DNA of 64,000 bases from assembly GCA_021773795.1 (NCBI GenBank), contig JAJFJT010000028.1, positions 1 through 64,000 of the forward strand, written 5' to 3'. This DNA comes from Gammaproteobacteria bacterium (lineage in GTDB: Bacteria; Pseudomonadota; Gammaproteobacteria; HK1). Below are positions 1 to 9,137 of this stretch, piece by piece (within the stretch, counting starts at the first letter, position 1; each line of letters opens with the position of its first letter). A model generated the notes under the pieces. That model did no database searches. It was not told where the DNA came from and saw nothing but the letters and a program-made list of their open reading frames with translations. A program made the translations under genes and the position numbers.

Positions 1-354
1 AATTGCCGCGCTGTGGATGTCGTAGTCAAGCATCAGGGCGAACAAAAGGGACACGCCCCCAAACACTGCCGATGTGCCGAATGTAAGGACAGCCGTCTTT
101 CGAAAGAGGTGGAGAAACTTAAGGGGCTGCAGATTAAGGCCGATGAGAAAGAGCAGCAGAATAACGCCGAAGTGAGCAATTTCCTCGATATGTTTCGTGC
201 TTCGAATCAGCGCAAACCCGTTAGGCCCTGAGGCAAAGCCAACGGCGATGTAGGCTATCAATATCGGCTGCCTGGCGTAGAGAAAGAGCGTGCCCAGAAC
301 GGTGGCGCCAACAATAATCAGGCTCAACTCGAATATAATGCTTTCAAGATTCAT
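1..354 (-). CDS. CPA2-type cation:proton antiporter (Kef-like), N-terminal fragment cut by window edge
   Basis: Reading leftward from the ATG at 354, an open frame of 118 codons runs off the window. It is very hydrophobic, with about four membrane segments, and contains YIAVGFASGPNGFALI followed by HFGVILLLFLIGLNL. This helix-glycine-helix pattern is typical of the N-terminus of CPA2 monovalent cation:proton antiporters (KefB/KefC/RosB type), inner-membrane proteins exchanging K+ or Na+ for H+. Only the first part is present, so the regulatory TrkA-N domain cannot be assessed. It follows the Crp/Fnr regulator on the same strand after a 153-bp gap, so co-regulation is possible but not shown. 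Confidence 0.75.
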   Translation of the reverse strand, partial: MNLESIIFELSLIIVGATVLGTLFLYARQPILIAYIAVGFASGPNGFALIRSTKHIEEIAHFGVILLLFLIGLNLQPLKFLHLFRKTAVLTFGTSAVFGGVSLLFALMLDYDIHSAAI

Positions 355-507
355 GGGCTTCAGTTATCGATTGTGTGCTCCGCTCGCGTGGTGTTGGAAT
401 AAAGATACGATATTAGCGCAGCCAATCCACTAACCGCCTGGACCGAGTTGCACTTACGAGTTGAATTCACGTGATGGCTACTGCCAATTCCATCGTTTTA
501 TAAAAGC

Positions 508-1185
508 CTAGCGCCTCCGCAGCAATTCCCTCAAGGGCGCCGGCTCAATCAAATCGATGCGCCGGCGCCGCAGCCGCAGCCAGCCACGGCGCTCAAATTC
601 CTTTAGCTGGCGGCTCACGACTTCCCGGGCGGTACCCAGCTCCACCGCCAGTTCGCGGTGGCTCAGCATCACCTCGCCGCCATCACTCATACGTTCCAGC
701 AGACACTGGGCGAGGCGGGCATCAACGCGCCCGAAGGCCACTTCCTCCACCCGTTGCATCAGGCCGGACAGCCGGATTGCCCACACATTAAAGATAAAGG
801 TGCGAAAAACTTCGGAGCTTTCCATCAAGGCACGGAAGCTCTTTCCCCGTAGCACCACGGCGGAGACATCTTCCTCTACAAGTCCCGCCGCAGCGTAGTC
901 CGTGTTACCCAGCAGGCAGGCGGTGGTGAGAATGCAGGTCTGGCCGGGGCCGACTCGGTAGAGCACGATCTCACGGCCACTTTCGCTGTTCTGGTGAACG
1001 CGCACGCTGCCGGCCACCACAAACAGATAATCGGAACAGGCGTCCCCGGGTTGAAAAAGGATGGTACCGGCGGGTGCGGTGATGGACTGTGTGCCAGCCT
1101 GTAATACCTCAAGATCTGCAGTGGAGAGATGCGAAAGGGCTGGAAACTCTAACAGCCACACGTCCCCTGTCGCAGTGGGGCTCAT
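508..1185 (-). CDS. Crp/Fnr family transcriptional regulator
   Basis: A 225-residue protein with an N-terminal cyclic-nucleotide-binding-like beta roll (about residues 20-120, PGDACSDYLFVVAGSVRV) and a C-terminal winged helix-turn-helix (HRELAVELGTAREVVSRQLK) of the Crp/Fnr type. It lacks the N-terminal cysteine cluster of true FNR, so an oxygen-labile iron-sulfur cluster is unlikely; the ligand cannot be told. It directly follows alanine dehydrogenase: the ald stop TAG overlaps a possible GTG start at 1188, and ATG at 1185 is the more likely start. The tight linkage suggests translational coupling and that it regulates ald or the downstream antiporter; this is inference. Confidence 0.88.
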   Translation of the reverse strand: MSPTATGDVWLLEFPALSHLSTADLEVLQAGTQSITAPAGTILFQPGDACSDYLFVVAGSVRVHQNSESGREIVLYRVGPGQTCILTTACLLGNTDYAAAGLVEEDVSAVVLRGKSFRALMESSEVFRTFIFNVWAIRLSGLMQRVEEVAFGRVDARLAQCLLERMSDGGEVMLSHRELAVELGTAREVVSRQLKEFERRGWLRLRRRRIDLIEPAPLRELLRRR

Positions 1186-1187
1186 CA

Positions 1188-2315
1188 CTAGCTGCCTACA
1201 TGCCGCAGCGCCTCAAGAGGATCCATCAACTCAAGGTCGTGAGCAGCGGCAACCTCCGGGGAAGTGATCTTGCCGGCACAGACATTTAGCCCGGCGCGCA
1301 GATGAGGGTCCGCCTCCAACGCCACTCGATAACCTCGTTCTGCCAGAGTCAACACATGGGGCAAGGTGGCGTTATTCAGGGCGAAGGTGGAGGTGCGGGG
1401 TACACCCCCCGGCATATTGGCGACGCAGTAATGGATCACCCCGTCCACCACGTAAGTCGGATCGGCGAAGGTGGTGGGGCGCGAGGTTTCGCAACAGCCA
1501 CCCTGGTCAATGGCCACATCGACAATCACCGAACCGGGCTTCATCCCCTTGACCATTTCTGCGGTGACCAGCTTGGGTGCAGCGGCCCCGGGGATCAGCA
1601 CGCCGGCGACTACCAGGTCGGCACTGAGCACGTGTTTTTCAACGGCGTCACGGGTGGAGTAGACGGTGTTGATATCACGCCCAAACTGTCGCCACAGTCC
1701 CCGCAGCACATCCAGCGAACGATCGATCACCACCACATCAGCACCCATGCCAACGGCGATATGGGTGGCACTGGTGCCCACCACGCCGCCACCGAGAATG
1801 ACCACCTTGGCCGGATCGACTCCAGGCACCCCGCCGAGGAGTACTCCGAGGCCACCGTGGGGTTCTTCCAGACAGTAGGCGCCGGCCTGAATCGCCATCC
1901 GCCCCGCCACCTCGGACATGGGCGCCAGCAAAGGCAGGCCACCTCGGGCTGAGGTCACAGTCTCATAGGCAATGCACACCGCCCCGGTATCCATAAGCGC
2001 CTGGGTAAGCACCCGATTGGGGGCAAGATGCAGGTAGGTAAACAGTACCTGACCCGGGCGCAGCAGAGCATATTCCGACTCTTGTGGCTCCTTGACCTTG
2101 ACGATCATATCCGCGCCAGCAAAAATCTCGGGGGCCGTTTCCACCACCTCGGCTCCGGCAGCACGATACTCCGCATCATCAGCACCAATGCCGGTCCCCG
2201 CATTGTGCTCCACCAGCACCTGGTGACCGTGATGCACCAGTTCCCGCACACTGGCAGGCGCCAGCCCTACCCGGTATTCCTGGGTCTTGATCTCCGTCGG
2301 TACGCCGATGTGCAT
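1188..2315 (-). CDS. ald: Alanine dehydrogenase
   Basis: A 375-residue enzyme interconverting L-alanine + NAD+ and pyruvate + ammonia + NADH. The N-terminus MHIGVPTEIKTQEYRV is typical of the family. Catalytic Lys75 (KVKEP) and His96 (YLHLAP) fall at the standard positions, and the NAD-binding loop is GGGVVGTSATHIAVGMGADV near residue 174. The ATG at 2315 has a GGGAG ribosome site 8 bases upstream. Length is normal (about 370). It is followed without a gap by a Crp/Fnr regulator. Likely role: use of alanine as a carbon/nitrogen source or NADH reoxidation under low oxygen. Confidence 0.96.
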   Translation of the reverse strand: MHIGVPTEIKTQEYRVGLAPASVRELVHHGHQVLVEHNAGTGIGADDAEYRAAGAEVVETAPEIFAGADMIVKVKEPQESEYALLRPGQVLFTYLHLAPNRVLTQALMDTGAVCIAYETVTSARGGLPLLAPMSEVAGRMAIQAGAYCLEEPHGGLGVLLGGVPGVDPAKVVILGGGVVGTSATHIAVGMGADVVVIDRSLDVLRGLWRQFGRDINTVYSTRDAVEKHVLSADLVVAGVLIPGAAAPKLVTAEMVKGMKPGSVIVDVAIDQGGCCETSRPTTFADPTYVVDGVIHYCVANMPGGVPRTSTFALNNATLPHVLTLAERGYRVALEADPHLRAGLNVCAGKITSPEVAAAHDLELMDPLEALRHVGS

Positions 2316-2402
2316 CCGTGTTCTCCCGCTTGCGTGACCCTGTTGCAGCCCTCTACCGAGAGCATAGTACCTTCCGGATACAGACTCGTCTTATTGCCAC
2401 CC

Positions 2403-3254
2403 TTATGTCGGCAGGTTCATGATCACAATACCCGTCGCCACCACCGCGCCGGCGATGATGCGGAACATACCAAAAGGCTCTTTCAACATACGCGCTCCGA
2501 TAATGGCCGCAAAGAAAACGCTGGTCTCCCGCAATGCAGTGACATGGGCCATGGCACCCAGGCTCATGGCCCACACCACCATGCCGTAGGCCAGTGCGCA
2601 CATCGTTCCACCAGCGAGACCGGGCTTCCAGTAGGCACGGAAATAAGCCCCGAACTGCCTGCGCCGCCAGCACCAGACATAGACGCAAAGAGGCACGGCA
2701 TCGAATACCAGCAACCAGGCAATATAGGCCAGCGGGCTGCCCGCAACCCGGATACCCATGCCCGCGGCCACCGAATAGCCGCTGATGAACAACGCGGTGC
2801 AGAGGCTAAAGGCGAGTGGTCGAAGATTGCGACTGCTGGGCGGCCCTCCCAACAGCGCCAGACTCGCAATCGCCGTGGAGGCAATGCCAAGCCCGAGCAA
2901 ACCGCTAGCATTGAGTACTTCCCCAGCAAACAGCCAGGCCCAGCAGGCCACCAGCAGGGGTGCCGAGCCACGGGCAATGGGATAGACGTGGCTCAAATCT
3001 CCCACCTGATAGGCCTTGAGCAAAAAGAAAAAATAGCCAACGTGCAGCAATGCAGAGAGCAGCAGAAAGGGCCAGCTTGCAGCGGCCGGAAAGCCCACCC
3101 AGGGCGCGACCACCAGCCCCATGACGGCGGTGCTGCCGAGTACGATGGAAAGGGTAAGGGAGCGATCGTTGCCCATCTTTACTAGCGCGTTCCAAGCCGC
3201 ATGCAGGACTGCGGCTACCAGAACCAATAGCAACAGATTAGGAGAAAGTGGCAT
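2403..3254 (-). CDS. EamA/DMT superfamily permease
   Basis: A 283-residue protein with about ten hydrophobic segments in two repeated halves, as in EamA (DUF6) drug/metabolite transporters. Recognisable parts are the first-half HAAWNALVKMGNDRS and VYPIARGSAPLLVA and the second-half VWAMSLGAMAHVTALRETS. The substrate cannot be inferred. A TTG lies one codon before the chosen ATG at 3254; no good ribosome site is visible for either. A strong hairpin separates it from ubiB upstream on the same strand, so it is probably transcribed separately or at a reduced level. Confidence 0.85.
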   Translation of the reverse strand: MPLSPNLLLLVLVAAVLHAAWNALVKMGNDRSLTLSIVLGSTAVMGLVVAPWVGFPAAASWPFLLLSALLHVGYFFFLLKAYQVGDLSHVYPIARGSAPLLVACWAWLFAGEVLNASGLLGLGIASTAIASLALLGGPPSSRNLRPLAFSLCTALFISGYSVAAGMGIRVAGSPLAYIAWLLVFDAVPLCVYVWCWRRRQFGAYFRAYWKPGLAGGTMCALAYGMVVWAMSLGAMAHVTALRETSVFFAAIIGARMLKEPFGMFRIIAGAVVATGIVIMNLPT

Positions 3255-3263
3255 CAATAAATA

Positions 3264-3284
3264 ACGCGTAGCGGCGCTACGCGT
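3264..3284 (-). terminator. Hairpin between ubiB and the EamA gene
   Basis: A perfect 9-bp stem (ACGCGTAGC / GCTACGCGT) with a 3-base loop lies 10 bases past the ubiB stop. On the minus strand it is followed by TATTTATTG, a weak U-rich tail rather than a clean T run. A terminator or mRNA-stabilising hairpin for the ubi operon is the simplest reading. Confidence 0.45.
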
Positions 3285-3293
3285 GCAGGCGTT

Positions 3294-4964
3294 TCAATCG
3301 TGGGTATCGGGCCAGGCCGAGAGAATACAGAAGACTCCCAAGCCACCCAGCACCCAGCTCACTACGGGCATCCCGGCCAGCATCAGCGGACTGTATCCAT
3401 CCAGACCAAAGATCACCGCCGCGCTAACCATCAAGGCGGCACCAACGATGGCCATGATGGTGTGCTGATTACCCGCGCGCATTTCACGGCGCAAGGCCTT
3501 CAGTTCATCGGAGCCCAGGCGCACGCGCAGACGGCCATCCCGCGCCTGTTCCAGCACATCGGATATCTGCCCGGGCAGGCGCGGTAGGGATTCTCCCCAG
3601 CGGGGTGCATTTTTTTTCAGCTCTCGTAATAGCGCCTTTCCCCCAAGCTGCTGCTTCATCCAGTCCTCGAAAAAGGGTTTGGCGCTCTGCCAAAGATCGA
3701 GATCGGGATAGAGCTGGCGACCGAGGCCTTCAATATTCAGCAGGGTCTTTTGCAGCAACACCAATTGCGGCTGCACTTCCATGTCGAAACGACGCGCAGT
3801 CTGAAACAGCCGTACCAGCAGGTGTCCAAAGGAGATGTCTTTCAGGGGGCGCTCAAAGATGGGCTCACAGACACTACGAATGGCGGCCTCAAATTCATCT
3901 ACCCGGGTGCCCGCCGGCACCCATTCCGATTGCACGTGTAACTCCGCTACACGCTGATAATCGCGATTAAAAAAGGCGAGGAAATTTTCCGCCAGATAAT
4001 GCTGATCTGCCGGCATGAGGCTGCCCATGATGCCAAAATCCACGGCTATGTATTGCGGGTTACTGACGCTCTCCGGGGCAATAAAAATGTTGCCCGGATG
4101 CATGTCGGCGTGGAAAAAATTATGCGTGAAGACCTGGGTGAAAAAGATATCCACCCCGCGTTGTGCCAGCACTTTGAGATCGAAGCCCTGCTTGCTCAGG
4201 GTCTCAGTATCACTAATGGGGATGCCGTAGATACGCTCCATCACCATCACCCTGGAGCGCGTATATTCCCAGTAAATCTCCGGCACCTTGAGCTCGCTGG
4301 CATCCTCGAAATTTCGCCGTAGCTGGGAGGCCGAAGCCGCCTCACGCATCAGATCCAGCTCGTCAAGAATGATTTTCTCGTACTCTGCCACCACCTCTCG
4401 CGGACGCAGGCGCCGAGCATCACGCCAGTAGAGCTCGGCCAACTCGGCAATGGTGTAAAGCAAGCCCACATCGCGGCGGATAATGCGCTCTATACCCGGA
4501 CGCACCACCTTGACCACCACGTCCTCGCCACCGTGCAGCCGGGCACCATGCACCTGGGCAATAGATGCCGAGGCAAAGGGTTCCCGGTCAAACTCCAGGA
4601 AGGCCTCATCCAGCGGGCGCCCCAGCGCCGTGGCCACCAGCGCCATGGCCTCCTTGCCAGCAAAGGGCGGCACCCGATCCTGCAAACGGGCCAGTTCCGT
4701 AGCGATATCTTCCGGCACCAGATCCGGACGTACCGAAAGGGCCTGCCCGAACTTGACGAACACCGGGCCTAACTCCTCCAGGGCGCGACGGATACGAACA
4801 CCACGCGGTGGCAGGGGGCCACGCACCCAGTTCCACGGCAAGACATAAAGCAGGAAACGCAGTGGGCGAAACAGGTGGATATCGAGGATGATTTTGTCCA
4901 GGCCGTGACGCACCAGCACCCGGTTGATGTGCAGCAGGCGCCAGCTTTGCAGCAAACGATTCAC
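3294..4964 (-). CDS. ubiB: UbiB, ATPase/kinase-like ubiquinone biosynthesis factor
   Basis: A 556-residue atypical kinase-like protein of the ABC1/ADCK family, required for aerobic ubiquinone synthesis. The family-specific KFGQ motif is at residues 71-74, followed by the kinase-like HADMHPGNIFI and DFG (VDFGIMGSL). Two hydrophobic segments at the C-terminus anchor it in the inner membrane. The start is GTG, overlapping the ubiJ stop as GTGA, which indicates translational coupling. It is the third gene of the ubiE-ubiJ-ubiB operon. Length matches E. coli UbiB (546). Confidence 0.96.
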   Translation of the reverse strand: MNRLLQSWRLLHINRVLVRHGLDKIILDIHLFRPLRFLLYVLPWNWVRGPLPPRGVRIRRALEELGPVFVKFGQALSVRPDLVPEDIATELARLQDRVPPFAGKEAMALVATALGRPLDEAFLEFDREPFASASIAQVHGARLHGGEDVVVKVVRPGIERIIRRDVGLLYTIAELAELYWRDARRLRPREVVAEYEKIILDELDLMREAASASQLRRNFEDASELKVPEIYWEYTRSRVMVMERIYGIPISDTETLSKQGFDLKVLAQRGVDIFFTQVFTHNFFHADMHPGNIFIAPESVSNPQYIAVDFGIMGSLMPADQHYLAENFLAFFNRDYQRVAELHVQSEWVPAGTRVDEFEAAIRSVCEPIFERPLKDISFGHLLVRLFQTARRFDMEVQPQLVLLQKTLLNIEGLGRQLYPDLDLWQSAKPFFEDWMKQQLGGKALLRELKKNAPRWGESLPRLPGQISDVLEQARDGRLRVRLGSDELKALRREMRAGNQHTIMAIVGAALMVSAAVIFGLDGYSPLMLAGMPVVSWVLGGLGVFCILSAWPDTHD

Positions 4965-5581
4965 CGGCCACTCCCGATGCCGGCCCCAACGCCGATACTG
5001 AACCGCTGGATCCGCTGTTCCAGGCGCGCCACATCGTCTCTCAAACGATCCACGTTGGCAGCGAAGACATCGACCTCGTGCGGTCCAAGCACCATCTGGA
5101 CCTCCTCGGTCAGATACTCACCGAGGTCAGTGAGAACCGCCTCACGGGCACGTTCGCCCCAGCGCCAGGTGGAACGCAGCACGTTACCTAGCTGGTGGGC
5201 AGCAATGTCTCCCATGACCCGGGAAAGGCACTCCTCCCAGTCCAGATCGAGCCGCCCGGCAAAGTCCTGTAGCTGATGCAATACTTCGGCATCGCCTTCG
5301 ATGCCAACACCCCGGGGGGTAACCCCATCTCCGCGCACACCGCGCAGCAGTGCCAGCAACTCAAACGGTGTGCCGGTGACGGTGACGTCGGCCGGCCCGG
5401 GAGTAAAAGAAAAACTAATGCCATGGGCATTGGGAAGCAGATAAACCGCCAACTCCGTATCACGCACCGCCACGGCGATAAGCTTGCCCGAGAGCCCTTC
5501 CAGCAAATGCCCGCTATCCGGGTCGAGAGATAGCAAGCGATTGATGGCCGCAGTAATCAGATTTTCCACCGTGGGGATCAA
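4961..5581 (-). CDS. ubiJ: UbiJ, SCP2-domain ubiquinone biosynthesis accessory factor
   Basis: A 206-residue protein with an N-terminal SCP2 sterol-carrier-like domain (ISFSFTPGPADVTVTGTPFELLALLRG, split here by description only) and a C-terminal helical segment ending in a coiled-coil-like VDVFAANVDRLRDDVARLEQ. UbiJ organises the soluble Ubi complex and binds lipid intermediates. The only start that fits is TTG at 5581, overlapping the ubiE stop as TTGA. With ubiE before and ubiB after, the assignment is firm even though the sequence family is weakly conserved. Confidence 0.88.
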   Translation of the reverse strand: MIPTVENLITAAINRLLSLDPDSGHLLEGLSGKLIAVAVRDTELAVYLLPNAHGISFSFTPGPADVTVTGTPFELLALLRGVRGDGVTPRGVGIEGDAEVLHQLQDFAGRLDLDWEECLSRVMGDIAAHQLGNVLRSTWRWGERAREAVLTDLGEYLTEEVQMVLGPHEVDVFAANVDRLRDDVARLEQRIQRFSIGVGAGIGSGR

Positions 5582-6324
5582 AACTTGTAACCTACGTGCA
5601 GGGCCACCACGCCACCGGCGAGATTAAAGTAATGGCAACGTTCGAAACCGGCTGCCTTCATAAGGGATTTCAAGCTCTCCTGATCAGGATGCATACGGAT
5701 GGATTCCGCCAGGTAACGGTAGCTGTCGGCATCGCCGGTAATGCGTTCACCGAGAAAAGGGATCCACTGGAAAGAATAGCGCTCGTACAGCTCTTTCAAC
5801 ACCGGCAAAGCCACGGTGGAAAATTCGAGAATCAGCACCTTGCCGCCCGGGCGCAGCACACGCTGCAGGGAGGCCAGTGCCCGCTCCATACGTGTGACAT
5901 TGCGTAGGCCAAAGGCCATGGTGATGCGGTCAAAAAAATTCGAACGAAAGGGCAGGCTTTCCGCATCCGACTGACAATAACTGAGGTTAGCCGCAAGCCC
6001 ACGGTCGAGCAGCCGGGATCGTGCCCGGCCCACCATACCAAGGTTAATGTCGGTGGCTACCACCGCGCCCTTGGTGCCAACCCGGCGTGCCAGTGAAGCC
6101 GCCAGATCGCCCGTGCCGGTGGCCACATCCAGTACCCGGTGACCGGGACGGATGCCGCCGGTGTCGAGGGCAAATCGCTTCCAGCAACGATGCAAGCCCA
6201 TGGACATCAGATCGTTCATGAGATCATAGCGTCCCTGTACCGAATCAAAGACGCCGCGCACGCGCCGGGTCTTCTCTCCCGGAGAGACGTTCTCAAAACC
6301 GAAGTGGGTTTGGCCTTCCGTCAT
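5578..6324 (-). CDS. ubiE: UbiE, C-methyltransferase of ubiquinone/menaquinone biosynthesis
   Basis: A 248-residue class I SAM-dependent methyltransferase that C-methylates demethylmenaquinol and the benzoquinol intermediate of ubiquinone synthesis. SAM motif I is VLDVATGTGDLAASLARRVG near residue 65, and the family segments GRYDLMNDLMSMGLHRCWKR and ITMAFGLRNV are present. The C-terminus HVGYKF is typical. The ATG at 6324 overlaps the stop of the DUF971 gene (ATGA). First of three coupled ubi genes. Confidence 0.97.
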   Translation of the reverse strand: MTEGQTHFGFENVSPGEKTRRVRGVFDSVQGRYDLMNDLMSMGLHRCWKRFALDTGGIRPGHRVLDVATGTGDLAASLARRVGTKGAVVATDINLGMVGRARSRLLDRGLAANLSYCQSDAESLPFRSNFFDRITMAFGLRNVTRMERALASLQRVLRPGGKVLILEFSTVALPVLKELYERYSFQWIPFLGERITGDADSYRYLAESIRMHPDQESLKSLMKAAGFERCHYFNLAGGVVALHVGYKF

Positions 6325-6689
6325 GTTCGTGGGTGGCCAGCCTGTTCCAGGCGCTCAAGGTAGTCTGCCCAATTGCTCTCCCCGTTGATGCCCAGTTCAT
6401 AGAACGTTTCCCAGGAGTAGATCCCGCTATTGTGGCCATCATCAAAATGCAGGGTCACCCCGTAATGACCCACCGGCTCAATCCGACTGATAGCCACCTC
6501 TTGTTTGTCTAGCTGCAACACCTCCTGTCCCGGGCCGTGACCACGGACCTCTGCAGAAGGTGAATAGACGCGCAGATATTCGGCGCTAAGACCAAAACGC
6601 TGATCGTCGGCATAGACCAGCTCCAATATCCGTGACTGGCTGTGGTACTGCACCTCAATGGGGACTGGCGGGGGAATCTCTTTCATCAT
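6321..6689 (-). CDS. DUF971 (gamma-butyrobetaine hydroxylase N-terminal-like) protein
   Basis: A 122-residue protein of the DUF971 family, which resembles the N-terminal domain of gamma-butyrobetaine hydroxylase. Seen here: SRILELVYADDQRFGLSAEYLRV, HYGVTLHFDDGHNSGIYSW and YELG near the end. Such genes commonly sit between hslU and ubiE in gammaproteobacteria; the function is unknown, with a role in iron-sulfur handling having been proposed for relatives. Two adjacent ATGs (6689, 6686) follow a GAGG ribosome site. A fragment of repeat element I lies directly upstream. Its stop overlaps ubiE. Confidence 0.88.
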   Translation of the reverse strand: MMKEIPPPVPIEVQYHSQSRILELVYADDQRFGLSAEYLRVYSPSAEVRGHGPGQEVLQLDKQEVAISRIEPVGHYGVTLHFDDGHNSGIYSWETFYELGINGESNWADYLERLEQAGHPRT

Positions 6690-6704
6690 CGGCTACCTCG
6701 TGAT

Positions 6705-6765
6705 GCGCTCAACTTTTTTACTCTTGCCTTGTCTTGCCTGGAAACTTGAATTTTTAGAGGCACCC
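6705..6765 (-). repeat. Element I, half copy (one terminal repeat)
   Basis: On the minus strand this reads GGGTGCCTCTAAAAATTCAA, then continues with the same bases as the first 60 positions of the full copies at 34780-34920 and 40377-40516 and stops at GAGCGCA. The other end is absent. It lies between hslU and the DUF971 gene. Confidence 0.8.
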
Positions 6766-6785
6766 TGAATTCCATGATCAGGCTC

Positions 6786-8114
6786 CTAGAGGATGTACTT
6801 ACTCAAGTCCTCATCCTCCACCAATTCGCCCAGGTGTTCATCCACATAGGCCGCATCCACCACTATTTCGTCATCACCGAGCTCCGGTGCATCGAAGGAA
6901 ACGGCCTCCAGCAGACGCTCCATCACCGTGTGCAAGCGCCGCGCACCAATATTTTCGGTACGTTCGTTGACCTGCCAAGCCACCTCGGCAATACGCTCGA
7001 TGCCATCCTCGGTATAGCGAATTTCGGGACCCTCAGTCTTAATCAGCGCGGTGTACTGCTCGGTCAGTGAGGCGTCAGGTTCGGTGAGTATGCGTACGAA
7101 ATCTCCCGCGTCCAGTGCATCCAGATTAACGCGAATCGGCAGCCGTCCCTGTAGCTCCGGGATGAGATCCGAAGGCTTGGCCAGATGAAAGGCCCCGGAG
7201 GCAATAAACAGGATGTGATCGGTGCGCACCATGCCAAATCGAGTGCTCACGGTGGAGCCCTCCACCAGGGGCAGCAGATCCCGCTGCACACCCTCGCGGG
7301 ACACATCAGCTCCGGCCTGATCGTGACGCTTGGTGACCTTATCAAGCTCGTCGAGAAAGACGATGCCATTTTGTTCCACGTCGTCCACCGCGCGCAATTT
7401 CAGATCCTCATCATTAATGAGCTTGCCCGCCTCCTCCTCACTCAACAGCTTAAAGGCCTCGCCCACGGCCAGCTTGCGGGTTTTGGTGGAACCGCTGCCG
7501 GATAGATTTTGGAACATGCCCTGCAACTGGTTGGTCAGTTCTTCCATTCCCGGTGGCGCCATGATCTCCACGCCCACACTGGGGGAACTCACCTCTATTT
7601 CCACCTCGCGCTCATCGAGCTTGCCCTCACGCAGCATCTTGCGGAATTTCTGCCGGGTTTCGGCCCCCTTGGCATCCTCGCCCTCATTCGCATCCCTGGC
7701 GGGACGCAGCAAAATATCAAGGATGCGATCCTCCGCGGCATCTTCAGCACGGTGGCGGACCTTTTCTACTTCCTGCTGGCGATTCATGTTAACCGCCACA
7801 TCCAGAAGATCGCGTACGATGGACTCAACATCACGACCGACATAACCCACTTCAGTAAATTTAGTTGCCTCGACCTTGATAAAAGGTGCATTGGCCAACT
7901 TTGCCAAACGTCGCGCAATCTCAGTCTTGCCCACACCCGTCGGGCCGATCATCAGAATGTTTTTCGGTGTGATTTCCGCCCTCAGGCTTTCATCCACCTG
8001 GCCGCGCCGCCAACGATTTCTAAGCGCGATAGCCACCGAACGCTTGGCGGCACCTTGACCAATGATGTGTTTGTCCAGCTCGTGGACGATCTCGCGTGGA
8101 GTCATTTGTTCCAT
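6786..8114 (-). CDS. hslU: HslU, ATPase of the HslVU (ClpYQ) protease
   Basis: A 442-residue AAA+ unfoldase that feeds substrates to the HslV peptidase. The start [20 protein letters not shown] is family-typical. Walker A GPTGVGKT is at residues 57-64, Walker B is [11 protein letters not shown] near 250, and the C-terminal tail DEDLSKYIL, which inserts into HslV, is intact. It is separated from hslV by 103 bp that include a collapsed copy of element I, which is unusual, since the two genes are usually almost adjacent. Confidence 0.98.
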   Translation of the reverse strand: MEQMTPREIVHELDKHIIGQGAAKRSVAIALRNRWRRGQVDESLRAEITPKNILMIGPTGVGKTEIARRLAKLANAPFIKVEATKFTEVGYVGRDVESIVRDLLDVAVNMNRQQEVEKVRHRAEDAAEDRILDILLRPARDANEGEDAKGAETRQKFRKMLREGKLDEREVEIEVSSPSVGVEIMAPPGMEELTNQLQGMFQNLSGSGSTKTRKLAVGEAFKLLSEEEAGKLINDEDLKLRAVDDVEQNGIVFLDELDKVTKRHDQAGADVSREGVQRDLLPLVEGSTVSTRFGMVRTDHILFIASGAFHLAKPSDLIPELQGRLPIRVNLDALDAGDFVRILTEPDASLTEQYTALIKTEGPEIRYTEDGIERIAEVAWQVNERTENIGARRLHTVMERLLEAVSFDAPELGDDEIVVDAAYVDEHLGELVEDEDLSKYIL

Positions 8115-8178
8115 AGTGATTGTTTTGGCTCGAATCGGTGATGGCCGCGGGCAGATAACAACTCGCGCGGCGAGTGAA

Positions 8179-8213
8179 GGGCACCTCTAAAAACTCAATT
8201 TTTAGAGCCACCC
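8179..8213. repeat. Element I, minimal copy (two terminal repeats only)
   Basis: A 35-bp near-palindrome GGGCACCTCTAAAAA...TTTTTAGAGCCACCC consisting of the two ends of element I fused with the interior lost. It starts four bases after the hslV stop codon on the minus strand. It can form a hairpin of about 14 bp and may slow or stop transcription between hslV and hslU. Confidence 0.78.
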
Positions 8214-8217
8214 TAAA

Positions 8218-8766
8218 TCAGGAAGAGCGGCTTTCCAGCTCCTCAATAACCAGCTGCTGGTTGGTGTATATACAAATATCAGCGGCAATGGACATGGCTT
8301 TTTCAACCACATCGCGAGCACCCAATTCACTGTGCTCCAACAACGCACGGGCCGCCGCCAAAGCATAGGAACCGCCCGAGCCGATGGCCGCGGTAGCGTG
8401 CTCCGGTTCAATCACATCGCCATTCCCGGAAATGATTAGAGAGGACTGGGCATCGGCCACCAGCAGCAGCGCCTCAAGACGACGCAGCATACGATCCGTG
8501 CGCCAGTCTTTGGCGAGTTCCACCGCCGCACGGGTAAGGTTTCCCTGATGCTTTTCCAGCTTGGCTTCAAAACGCTCAAACAGGGTGAAGGCATCGGCGG
8601 TGCCACCAGCAAAACCGGCAATTACCTGATCATGGAACAGGCGCCGTACCTTGCGTGCATTACCCTTGACCACGGTATCACCCAGGGTCACCTGACCATC
8701 CCCCCCAAGGACCACCCGGTCCCCCCGGCGAGCCAGCAAAATCGTCGTACCATCAAACTGCCGCAA
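8218..8766 (-). CDS. hslV: HslV, peptidase of the HslVU protease
   Basis: A 182-residue proteasome-like threonine peptidase. The active N-terminal Thr lies in [20 protein letters not shown] (Thr7 or nearby), so a short leader must be removed. The only suitable start is TTG at 8766, with AGAGGA placed 8 bases upstream. Length is normal (174-185). It forms a dodecamer capped by HslU in the cytoplasm. I found no convincing heat-shock promoter in the 95 bp upstream. Confidence 0.97.
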   Translation of the reverse strand: MRQFDGTTILLARRGDRVVLGGDGQVTLGDTVVKGNARKVRRLFHDQVIAGFAGGTADAFTLFERFEAKLEKHQGNLTRAAVELAKDWRTDRMLRRLEALLLVADAQSSLIISGNGDVIEPEHATAAIGSGGSYALAAARALLEHSELGARDVVEKAMSIAADICIYTNQQLVIEELESRSS

Positions 8767-8861
8767 ATCAAATTCCTCTAAGTAATTTCAACGAGCCGCG
8801 AACAGCTCGGGGGGAGCGCCTCCGGGGCGCAGATTGTACCGTATCGGGATGAAACCCTGGT

Positions 8862-9137
8862 CTAAAGAGCTTGCCCGTATACCGCACCACGATGCCGAAT
8901 GCGCAGAACGAGAATGGCCAGTTTTTGGTCCTCAATACGACAGATAACGCGATAATCCCCGATGCGATATCGCCATAACCCGACATAATTGGAGCTAAGT
9001 CTCTTACCAAATTTTCGGGGATTGTCTAACGGAGCGATACGTTCGTCCAGATAGTCGAGAATTGTCCGCTGCATCTGGCGATCAATCTTTTTCAATTCCT
9101 TGACGGCACGGACATCGTACTCAATTGTCCAAGGCAA
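8862..9137 (-). CDS. RelE/ParE-superfamily toxin
   Basis: A 91-residue basic protein, WTIEYDVRAVKELKKIDRQ at the N-terminus and LWRYRIGDYRVICRIEDQ in the core, then a LVLRIRHRG strand. This is the RelE fold and motif set of ribosome-dependent mRNA endonuclease toxins. It overlaps the antitoxin gene by 17 bp, as expected for a co-translated toxin-antitoxin operon with the antitoxin first. The C-terminal catalytic region (HRGAVYG) resembles active family members (typical end H-R-x-x-VY). It is inserted between xerC and hslV. Confidence 0.9.
   Translation of the reverse strand: MPWTIEYDVRAVKELKKIDRQMQRTILDYLDERIAPLDNPRKFGKRLSSNYVGLWRYRIGDYRVICRIEDQKLAILVLRIRHRGAVYGQAL

Noticed and set aside
13-231. 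Plus-strand open frame of 72 codons at the window start
   Set aside because: It is the antisense of the clear antiporter fragment on the minus strand, with no family resemblance of its own.
2028-3185. Long 385-codon plus-strand frame across ald and the EamA gene
   Set aside because: Composition is that of an antisense shadow (rich in His, Gln, Arg), and both minus-strand genes under it are well recognised.
5635-5660. TTCGAAACC as a tRNA T-loop
   Set aside because: It lies inside ubiE and no tRNA stems can be drawn around it.
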